Source: Selaginella moellendorffii
Taxonomy: Eukaryota > Streptophyta > Lycopodiopsida > Selaginellales > Selaginellaceae
Direction: 5' to 3'
DNA: 64,000 nucleotides
Assembly: GCF_000143415.4 (NCBI RefSeq)
Contig: NW_003314263.1
Coordinates: forward strand, 1,824,749 to 1,888,748
Part shown: positions 56,520 through 64,000 of the stretch, one piece after another
Position numbering within the stretch: position 1 is the stretch's first letter
Layout of the letters: each line of letters starts with the position of its first letter
Translations under genes and position numbers: made by a program
Notes under the pieces: generated by a model
Databases searched by the model: none
What the model was told of the DNA's origin: nothing
The model's input: the letters and a program-made list of their open reading frames with translations, nothing else

Positions 56520-57110
56520 AGATCTAGAAAAATTTTACAAAGTGATATCAAACTTTGTAAAACCATAGGAAGGTAGATTGGTTCTTCAATTATGGGATTC
56601 TGTAAAATTGATTTTCAAAATGGATGGAGAGGATATTAAGATTATTCAAAATCTTATTTCCAAACTTTTTTACCTCCCTATAGAGCTAAATCAGTGGAAT
56701 TAAATAGAAAGAGTAGTCTTTCCTGATAAGGATCTATTCATTTAGAATAAAGGGAAAATACATATCCCCTAGGAAATATTCATTTTTATGCTAGAGAAAC
56801 CTTTATATATCTGAGTGCTTTCTTTGATAAAGAAGTTCTAAGGAAAGAAATCAAAAGATACATTAGACAGATATTCCTTTCTCTGGAGCAAGCCTTCCCT
56901 CAAAATCTTGCTGGTATAGCCTATAAAAATTTTCTTTAGGCAATGCAAAACTTAGAGGAAAATAAAAGGAGCGGATACTCTAATATTTACATTTTTCTTG
57001 CCTCATAAACTCTGCTAATAAACCACAAAGATTAATGAGTAGAGAATACTAGGCCAACAAGAAAAAAAAAAACTACAATACATTTATATACAAAAGTAAA
57101 CAAAGGCGAG
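56520..57110 (+). other. Post-integrase region of the 11.46 kb element
   Basis: AT-rich with only short frames. It ends at the target site of the miniature element. Confidence 0.4.
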
Positions 57111-57805
57111 TGTAATCTCTTGAGTTTAAACTTCCCGAGAGGTCACCCAACCTAGTACTATTCAAACCCAAGGACACTTAACCCTCAAATATCCCAAGAC
57201 CCTTAACCAATTAGAAAAGGGGGTGCACTTTTATTCATGGGCCCTTTCCCTTTATATTTGAACCCCATGGACCATCTCTCAAGTCGTTCTCTTTGGTTGC
57301 TTACAATCCACCACACTTCCCTGCAAATTCACGCCCTCATGAACGAAAGCTGAGAGCCGCAACTCTCCTAAGAGCCTTGCTCTCTTGACACCCTACCCCT
57401 CGGGTCGAGCCCAGCAGGAGCATGCAAGTTCACGCCCTCGTGAACGGAAGTTAAGAGCTGCAACTCTCCTAAAAGCCCCACTCTCTTGACACTTTACCCC
57501 TCGGGTCGAGCCCAGCGGGAGCAAACTAGACCAGCCAGATGTCAATCAACATGTGGTGTGATTCCCCTAACCAACCAACAGAGTCGGACCCGAGACCGCT
57601 CCAATACCAAATGTAATCTCTTGGGTTTAGACTTCCCGGGAGGTCACCCAACCCAGTACTATTCAAACCCAAGGACACTTAACCCCAAATATCCCAAGAC
57701 CCTTAACCGATTGGAAAAGGGGGTGCACTCTTATTCATAGGCCCTCTCCCTCTATATTTAAACCCCATGGACTATCTCTTAAGTTGTTCTCTTTGGTTGC
57801 TTACA
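57111..57805 (-). mobile_element. Complete TRIM (miniature LTR retrotransposon), 695 bp
   Basis: Direct LTRs lie at 57111-57305 and 57612-57805 (195 and 194 bp) with TG...CA ends around a 306-bp noncoding core. Flanking pentamers are GCGAG (57106-57110) and GCAAG (57806-57810). Read on the minus strand, the LTR at 57805-57612 is followed at once by TTTGGTATTGGAGC, a primer site of the same type as that of the chromovirus, and a purine-rich GGGAAGTGTGGTGGA precedes the other LTR. The core is a tandem pair of about 104-bp units. It has no coding capacity and would need proteins from another element. Confidence 0.88.
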
Positions 57806-58209
57806 GCAAGAGCATAAAGTTTAAGGCTAACATGGTAAGGTAGGGTGACTAAAGTAATTTGGAGGCAGCTAGGGAGTTTCTTTTTCTTTCTTGCTCTTTT
57901 CTTTTCACTCACTCCATGACTACGCCTCCGTTGAGATGTGCCGACACTCCAAGCTTAGCTCTAAAGCAATGTACGGCAGCTCAAATGCTGCCTAGGGCCG
58001 CGCAAGAGCAAATGCCATTGCTACTGCCTACTGGATTGAGCACGCCCTCAATTGGGCAGAGTGATCTTGTCCTCACACCACAACCACAAGGTATCAACTC
58101 CACTCTTAAAGCACTGTCAGCACAAAATTTTTTTTGGGCATCTCCGTTAGCACTGCACTATATCTCTTGGTTGCTTAATGCCAAGTGTTTTGCCTACAAA
58201 TCTCCACAG
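57806..58209 (+). other. Host sequence between TRIM and LTR-B, one unrecognised frame
   Basis: A 140-codon frame (57859-58281) contains TTPPLRCADTPSLALKQC and SIGQSDLVLTPQPQG. Its end lies inside LTR-B. It has no recognised domain and sits within the 11.46 kb element, so a real gene is unlikely. Confidence 0.3.
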
Positions 58210-60039
58210 TGTAAGCAACCAAAGGAAACGACTCGAGAGACGATCCATTGGGGTTCAAATATAGAGGGAAAGGGCCCATGAACAAGAGTGCACCCCCTTT
58301 TCCAACTAAAGTTGTGAGACACAAAATCCCTAGGCCCCAAAGTGGAGCCGGAAAGGGTGCCACGTGGTAGTGGCCGAAGCAAAAGCCCAAACGAGTATAA
58401 CACGTTTGGACTAAAAGCTCTGACTTGGAAGGTTGAGAGCGGGAGTGGAACTCCCAACAAAGTGCTCAAGGAGCGAGCACGAAGCGAGCAATAAGCAAGG
58501 CTCCAAAAAGGGACCCAAAAAGGACCAACACATGACACGTGGAAGAGTCCGAGATGGACCCGAGATGGAGTCCGAGATGGAGTCCGAGGTGGACTGAGAC
58601 GGAGTCCAAGATGGACCTGAGATGGAGTCCGAGATGGACCCGAGATGGAGTCTGAGATGGAGTCCGAGGTGGACCGAGATGGAGTCCGAGATGGACCCGA
58701 GATGGAGTCCGAGATGGACTCGAGATGGAGTCCGAGATGGACCCGAGATGGAGTCCGAGATGGACCGAGACGGAGTCCGAGATGGAGTCCGAGATGGACC
58801 GAGACGGAGTCCGAGATGGACCGAGACGGAGTCCGAGATGGAGTCCGAGATGGAGTCCGAGATGGAGTCCGAGAAGGACCCGAGATGGAGTCCGAGGTCG
58901 AGACCGAGACCGGGACCGAGACCGAGACCGAGACCGGGACCAAGACCGGGACCGAGACCGAGACCGAGGCCAAGGCTGAGACCAAGCCCAAGCCCAAGCC
59001 CGAGCCCGAGTCCGAGTCCGAGTCCGAGTCCGAGTCCGAGAGGGTGAAAGCCCAAAGCGTTCGTCTCCCAGACCCTGGGGGGTTTGGTGAGCTCCAAAAG
59101 TATAGAAGGGGGAGGACTGCAGTGGAGCTAGTTTGGCTAGGAAAGGCCAGTAGTTTGGCCCAAGAAGGCCAGACCCAGTGTTGGGTGATAAACTGACCAC
59201 TGGGAAGTCCAAGACTAAAGTGAATATAGACCGACAAGCGGGGTAGCTTGGTGAAGTGTTCAAGAGCCGGCTCTAGTTCCCCCGAGAGATCGACTGACCG
59301 ATGCTCCCAGTCCAAGTGTGGGTGGCACTACCTACTTGGATACCAGGCGTGGCTTAATGGAACCTCGCTCTAAGCCCATGGCTAGAGCACCTAAAGGCAA
59401 AAGGTGGGGAGAGTACCCAGGTGGCTCGCGTAAGGCCACGGTGTTCCGAAATGTTGTCCTAAAGGCCCAGACTATGGAAAGGAAGAGGAGCAGTCCTCTG
59501 GGGTAGTGACCAAGGACACAGTCGTGTGGTGAGGAAGTCCCAAAGGACCGTGGGACTTAGTGGTTGGGCCTGTGGGCCTCGATCCAGTGGTAGTGTTGGT
59601 GAACACGGCCATGGACAGTAAAGGGACTTGGTGGGGACTAGAAAAGGGACATTGGGGGAAGGCTATTCCCCATGTCTGTTGGCATCCTAAGGATGCTAAG
59701 GAGTGGATCTGGGATGATCACTCATAAACGGATGGCCCAGTCTTTGAGGGACGGGACTGTGATGGAGGTGGTGTCAGACCACCGGTGTGACCAAGGTGAA
59801 TGGGCATGGCCTTAGCGTAACGAACTGATATGTTGGTGGTACCTTGGAGTGTCGGTCATGGGATCAGTCACATGGAGCACTTGGACCAAGTGCAAAGGTT
59901 GGGTGGCAGGGATGCCATTCTCAGGGCTAGCAAGCCCAAGTTTGAAATAGGACTTATGGAGGTTGTGAGTGAGACTCCTCCAATTGGTCGGAAGTGTGGT
60001 TAAGTGACTAAAGTAGAATGGAAAAATTAGTCGCTTACA
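58210..60039 (+). repeat. Solo LTR-B, 1,830 bp, with perfect target duplication
   Basis: It begins TGTAAGC at 58210 and ends GCTTACA at 60039, a 7-bp inverted terminus, and is flanked by CACAG on both sides (58205-58209 and 60040-60044). Its first 105 bp match the TRIM LTR. Its middle (58545-59090) matches LTR-A. Its last 750 bp match 6886-7645 inverted. No internal element sequence is present, so it is a solo LTR left by recombination. It is far less decayed than its surroundings. Confidence 0.85.
58545..59040 (+). repeat. GAGTCCGAGATG minisatellite in LTR-B
   Basis: About 495 bp of 6/12-bp units grade from GAGTCCGAGATGGACC types through ACCGAGACCGGG to CCCGAGTCCGAG. It is stop-free in several frames on both strands, creating apparent proteins up to 373 codons (minus strand 59315-58194) made of SDSISG or ESEMDP repeats. 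These should not be annotated as genes. Confidence 0.9.
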
Positions 60040-60059
60040 CACAGATGGCAAAAATTTTT

Positions 60060-61848
60060 AGACAATATGAGCATGTGGAGGAAATTTTATCTGGTGATGA
60101 GGAGTTTGATCATGGCCAAATAAAGTTGTCTAAGGAGCTTGTGCTTTTTCTCTATGATAAGTTTTAGCTTAATGCTTTTGGGTTACTCTCCTATGCAAAG
60201 TTGTTCGAAGGAGAAATATCAATCAAGTAAGGGATTGAGCTTATACAAAAATGGTACCTAACAGAGCATTTTTTTTTTCTGTGGGTGAGTCCATCCCTTT
60301 GGACTCACCCAGTTTGCTAAGATTTTTCACATAGATAAAAAGAGTGAAATAATCATGATAAACAAGAAGAATTTCATGTTAAATCAATACGTCTTACCTA
60401 ACTATACATTCAGACGAAGAAGCAACTTTACCTACTTGAAGCTCGATTATCATGCTAGGTTTAATATGTTGTGTGCCATCGTCGATGGGAGGATGGTTAT
60501 GCAAAATGCTAGCATTAAAATAGCTCACTTATTGGAAACTATTAAGACTAAATGGCAAATAAACATAATTCATTTCACCTATAATGGATTTATGGCCAAA
60601 ATGAAAAATGTTGTTTTACCAATAGGCAAGGGAAGGCAAGTGAAGATGGGAGTCTTCATTTTGTTGCGGTGCATTTATGAGCATTATAGAACTCAAGAGA
60701 ATCCTACACCTCACCTTGCCATTGAGCCACCACCTCCAATATCTCCTCCAAGGGAGATAGTGAGAGATGTGGATATAGAGAAAAATCCCGATGACACAGA
60801 TTCAAACAAGGAAAATTCTCCCCTCAAAAAGAAACTCCACCTAAATCTAAAAATCAAAGTTATAAAACCTCTTGTAAAAATCTATTGGTCGAGTATGCCG
60901 CAGAAAAGCTAGACGCAACAAGTACGGTGATAAAACACCATGCCTAGATTAAGAATAAAGTCATGACTCGTCTACGTCTATAGAGACAATTCTGATGCTA
61001 ATACAAATCTCTTTGAGCATCAAAGAAGCGTAAGTACACAAATGGATAACACTAGGTGAATGATGGATGCCAAAGAAATTCCATAACTTGGGCCACAAAG
61101 TTTAATATATGATACACCTACAGATGTTATAAAACCATTAGTTGTAGATACAGCTAATGAGATGAGTTTAGGCCAAGAAAATCATGGCTAAGAAACTCAA
61201 CAAGATGAAGAGGATGAGGCTACAAAAGAGGATATAGATGAACTGGAAGAGTATAAGCTAAGTCTTCTCTAGTTCACCTATGCATCCAACAATGACACAT
61301 CCTCGCCCAATTAGCCTATCAAGATGAGGCAGCCACAACAGTAGTAGACATTGCAGTAGCACTACAAGGTCAAGGCTAGCCATGCTTTCACTCATAAGAC
61401 CTTGAGTCAATTAAGTGAGATAGCAATTTGGAGCTTTATGGAGGAGCTCGCTTAACACATCAAGGGAGGTAAGGAGCTAGTTGATGAGCCAATACAACTG
61501 GTAAAAGATGAAGAAATAACAAAATACCGTGTGCAAGTCTTGAGCTACCTCAAGACAATCACCAAGAAAGTGGATGGAGCCATGGGCGAGTAGAATTATC
61601 AATGCCACATAATCCAAAAACTCAAGAGTGCAATCCCGACTTCCACATCCACTGATGCAAAGCATATCAACTGCCAAAGACCAACACATCACAATGCTTG
61701 ACCAGGAAAATTAGATCATATGTCAAAAACTCAATGACCTACGTCAAAGTGTTGAGCTTATCACTATGAAGAGTATTCTTAGCAACCTAGAGCAGGATTT
61801 GGAGAATTCAACTGCTTGAGGACAAGTAGTAGCTTTGTCGTGGGGGAG
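60060..61848 (+). pseudogene. Post-pol ORF region of the 11.46 kb element
   Basis: The best frame (60355-60912, 185 codons) reads LPNYTFRRRSNFTYLKLDYH, NASIKIAHLLETIK, LPIGKGRQVKMGVFILLRC, then a Pro-rich and basic tail (PPPPISPPREIV). Downstream frames to about 61800 are broken and rich in charged residues. This is the env position of Athila-type elements, but no signal peptide or membrane segment is seen, so an envelope role is not supported. Confidence 0.5.
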
Positions 61849-62299
61849 TAATGAAGAGGTAAATGTTTTATCTTGTGTATCATCCCAAGCAGAGAAAAAA
61901 AAAAAAAAAGCTTAGGTGAAATGGAGTTATGCCTAAGCTTAGGCATATAAAAAATAAAGACCTGACCTAGGCGAGAGCAATTAAGAATGGTTATAAAATC
62001 ATGTAGTATATAAATAGCACTTAGACGTGCTGGAAAACAACCCCCACTCACTATTGTATGCATTTGCATTGATTTAACCATCTTTTCTCTCACCTATGAC
62101 TATTTGTGCAAAGTAGAATTGAGAGAGTGATATATATTTATCTTTACTCATGCCTTTGGGGTTTAAAGTTGAGTTTTATTCTATTCTATTCTTATTCTTC
62201 TCCTCTTTTTCTCTTCTCTACATTCTTGTCTCTATTTATTTGTCACTATTTTGCAGACAGGGGCAAGAATGTGAGTATAGACAGAAAAAGCCTTATTCA
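61849..62299 (+). repeat. 3' LTR of the 11.46 kb element
   Basis: Partner of 50841-51291; preceded by GTGGGGGAG. The first dinucleotide is TA, a mutated TG. Confidence 0.88.
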
Positions 62300-62483
62300 A
62301 AGACTGAGGGTTAAGGGCCTTAGGTGAGAGTGAGTATGGACTCAAAAAATCCACTCAAAGAAGTGCTTAAAAGCAACTCTCACTCTTAGAAGGGAAATTG
62401 ATTGCAATGCTCCCAGCTTATATAGAGTTGTGCCCTATTTGAGTACTATAGGGCTTATTAATTTTCACTCTTTCCTAGGGGTT

Positions 62484-62668
62484 TGTAAGCAACTAAAGGG
62501 AACGACTCAAAAGATGATCCATGGGGTTTAAATATAGAGGGCAAAAGGCCCATGAATAAGAGTGCACCTTCTTTTCCAATTGGTTAAGGGTATTGGGATA
62601 CTTGGGGTTAAGCATCTTTAGGTTTGAATAGTACTGGGTTGTGTGACCTAAAAAATCAGAGTTTATAA
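62484..62668 (-). repeat. Solo TRIM LTR inside LTR-A
   Basis: A 185-bp match to the TRIM LTRs at 57111 and 57612 in opposite orientation (TGTAAGCAACTAAAGGGAAC to GTTTATAA). Flanking pentamers are GGGTT and GGTTT. The LTR-A sequence continues uninterrupted across the site when it is removed. Confidence 0.8.
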
Positions 62669-63112
62669 GGTTTATGCCTTTCCTTTGGGACAGAAGTGGG
62701 GGAGTAAGGGTACTCATACTAGGCTGCTAGGCCACAATGTTTCCCCCTATATCCAGAAGCAAAAAATGCGCCCAAGGCTTGGGATTTAGAAGGTTTTATA
62801 ATCAAGTTTTGTTGTACGAAGGATGTTAAAAATTTAGAGGTTTGGTGTGCTTGGCTACTTGTACCTATGAAGAATGTAGCTAAACCTTGAGTCTAGTTTA
62901 ACCCTGGGAGGGGGATTGGGAGAAAATTTGGGAATCTAAAGATGGATGGCTAACACTTTATTGCTCATGTAGTGAATAGTTAAAACCAAGTAGGATCAAA
63001 TAGGAACTAGTACAATATGTGGGAACCTTAGCAAGGGAACTTAACTAAAGCTAAGGCAATCAAATAGACGAGGTAAGATGGTAAATTAAAAAGGAAAAAT
63101 TTATTTCTTATA

Positions 63113-64000
63113 ATCATCAATATAAATGACAATATAAAGATGAAAAAAATCATAAAACATATTATTTGCCATATATTGGAAAATAAAAGAAGTATTGATC
63201 AGACTAATAAGTAGCATCATGTACTTGAAGTGGCTATAACAAGTATAAAATGTTATTTTCCACTCATCACCCCTTTGAATGTAAATGAGGCTATAAGCAC
63301 TATACAAATCAATCTTAGTGAAGAATTAGATATCTGAGATGTTGGAGCAACTCTTTAAGATCAATGGAAATAGATATTAATTAGGAATATACTACTTAAC
63401 ACCTTTAACTCCACTAATGAAAGTTTGTAAATGAAACCAAATGGTGGTGATTTCCACTCTACAAGATCAATAGAACAATTATAAAATTAATGTGCTAGCA
63501 AGATGTTAACTCTCCTCTTGTTAAAAACATCCTTAAGGTTGGTATACTTAAAGGGGAAAATGGACTTAATCATAATAGATAAAGATAGCATTAAATGAAT
63601 TGCATTTGTGAAGACAAAACCATAATCCTGACTATTAGCATCTTGGAACTCATATAAAAAAATATAATAAATTTGGATTGGAAAAAAACAGAAGAAAAAA
63701 GACTTAGAGAAGGGGAGAATTGTTTGATCAACATTATGCCACTTCCATGTTTAACAAACTATGGCATATAAATTAATAATAATAATCACTACTAGTAATT
63801 TAATTGTTTAAAAGAAGAGGAGAAAATAAAAATAGGGGAAAAAGAGGATATAGTATTATTTAAAGATTTATAACTTCTAGAAAATAAGGCATCCCATCTA
63901 ACACACTAAAGTTGTGATAGTGTTGTAAGGAAATTTATTAGTATGATGGTCTAAAACAAACTTTTAACAAAAAAAGACAATTACAATCAAATATTTAAGT
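63113..64000 (-). mobile_element. Old Ty3/gypsy element (G), right half: RT N-part, runs off the window
   Basis: On the minus strand 63360-63113 reads FFTKIDLYSAYSLIYIQRGDEW, then TFYTCYSHFKYMMLLISL and VIYIDD, the RT palm with its catalytic YIDD. The LTR-A insertion falls just after YIDD and the thumb continues at 50459. Positions 63400-64000 hold only decayed upstream pol sequence. Confidence 0.8.

Larger units (their letters stand above)
50841..62299 (+). mobile_element. 11.46 kb Ty3/gypsy element with 451-bp LTRs (Athila/Tat-like layout)
   Basis: LTRs 50841-51291 and 61849-62299 are both 451 bp and align end to end (TGATGAAGAGG...TTACTCA and TAATGAAGAGG...TTATTCA). A primer site CTTTTGGCGACC follows the 5' LTR and a purine tract GTGGGGGAG precedes the 3' LTR. 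Flanks are ACGAT and AAGAC; the undisturbed LTR-A has GAGAC at that place, so a 5-bp duplication has decayed. Inside are gag traces, protease, RT, RNase H, integrase, then a separate ORF region after pol. That long post-pol region suggests the Athila/Tat lineage (inference). It hosts two further insertions. Confidence 0.85.
50460..63112 (+). repeat. Solo LTR-A, interrupted twice by later insertions
   Basis: The pieces 50460-50840, 62300-62483 and 62669-63112 together make about 1.0 kb. They align in order to the LTR at 5181-6281 (opposite strand). The start TATAAAGAATC matches TGTAAGGAACC and the end ATTTCTTATA matches GTGGCTTACA, differing mostly by transitions. Flanking pentamers are GTCAT (50455-50459) and ATCAT (63113-63117), a 4-of-5 target duplication inside the RT of element G. 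Confidence 0.82.

Noticed and set aside
57859-58281. A 140-codon plus frame between TRIM and LTR-B
   Set aside because: Its 3' end lies inside the LTR-B insertion and the rest is internal to another retrotransposon; no domain recognised.
58194-59315. A 373-codon minus-strand frame and several 140-265-codon frames on both strands rich in SDSISG, SRTPSR or ESEMDP repeats
   Set aside because: They are by-products of a stop-free hexanucleotide minisatellite inside a solo LTR; several frames are open at once and none has codon or domain evidence.
1-64000. CRISPR arrays, bacterial operons, riboswitches or prophage features
   Set aside because: Spliceosomal introns, plant nuclear gene families and LTR retrotransposons show eukaryotic nuclear DNA; the repeats seen are minisatellites, LTRs and gene duplicates without spacer arrays.

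Overview
This is nuclear DNA of a land plant with a compact genome. Genes are packed a few hundred bases apart and their introns are mostly 50-100 bp with GT-AG ends. The gene set includes photosystem I subunit H, a plant-type ATG11, Ku70, a DNA primase subunit, a tau-class GST family and an A-type P450. The small introns, dense genic islands and AT-rich decayed retrotransposons fit a lycophyte such as Selaginella, but that is an inference from style; no species marker was read.

Layout. Positions 1-7650: a minus-strand Ty3/gypsy chromovirus running off the left edge, its 1.1 kb LTR (5181-6281), and a fragment of a related LTR. Positions 8690-20600: an armadillo-type gene fragment, a two-exon P450, and a tandem GST array (two intact copies and a relic) split by a 4.9 kb gypsy element. 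Positions 20880-43055 are the genic core: ATG11 (+), an aromatic amino acid decarboxylase-family gene (-), DNA primase small subunit (-) divergent from a plastid alpha/beta hydrolase (+), PSAH (-), a TPR-like gene (-), a small hypothetical gene (+), KU70 (+), a GH27 glycosidase (-), a pseudogene arm, a GDSL-family protein (+) and a PIP30/NIP30-domain gene (+). Positions 43060-47700: decayed sequence, a copia relic and a third GST. Positions 47700-64000: a retrotransposon nest.

The nest can be resolved at base level. An old gypsy element on the minus strand is cut inside its reverse transcriptase (50459/63113) by an LTR of the chromovirus family. That LTR is cut (50840/62300) by an 11.46 kb gypsy element with paired 451 bp LTRs. 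The 11.46 kb element carries a 695 bp miniature element (TRIM) and a 1,830 bp solo LTR with a perfect 5-bp target duplication. A TRIM solo LTR also sits in the outer LTR.

Functionally the genic core mixes housekeeping genes (DNA replication and repair, autophagy, photosystem I) with expanded metabolic families (P450, GST, GDSL, GH27). No operon-like logic is implied. The best functional leads are: a decarboxylase-family enzyme with Phe at the catalytic-loop Tyr position, which predicts an aromatic aldehyde synthase; a GDSL protein lacking the block I serine; decoy splice donors in the hydrolase gene; a start-stop uORF before ATG11; and a duplicated divergent promoter before KU70.
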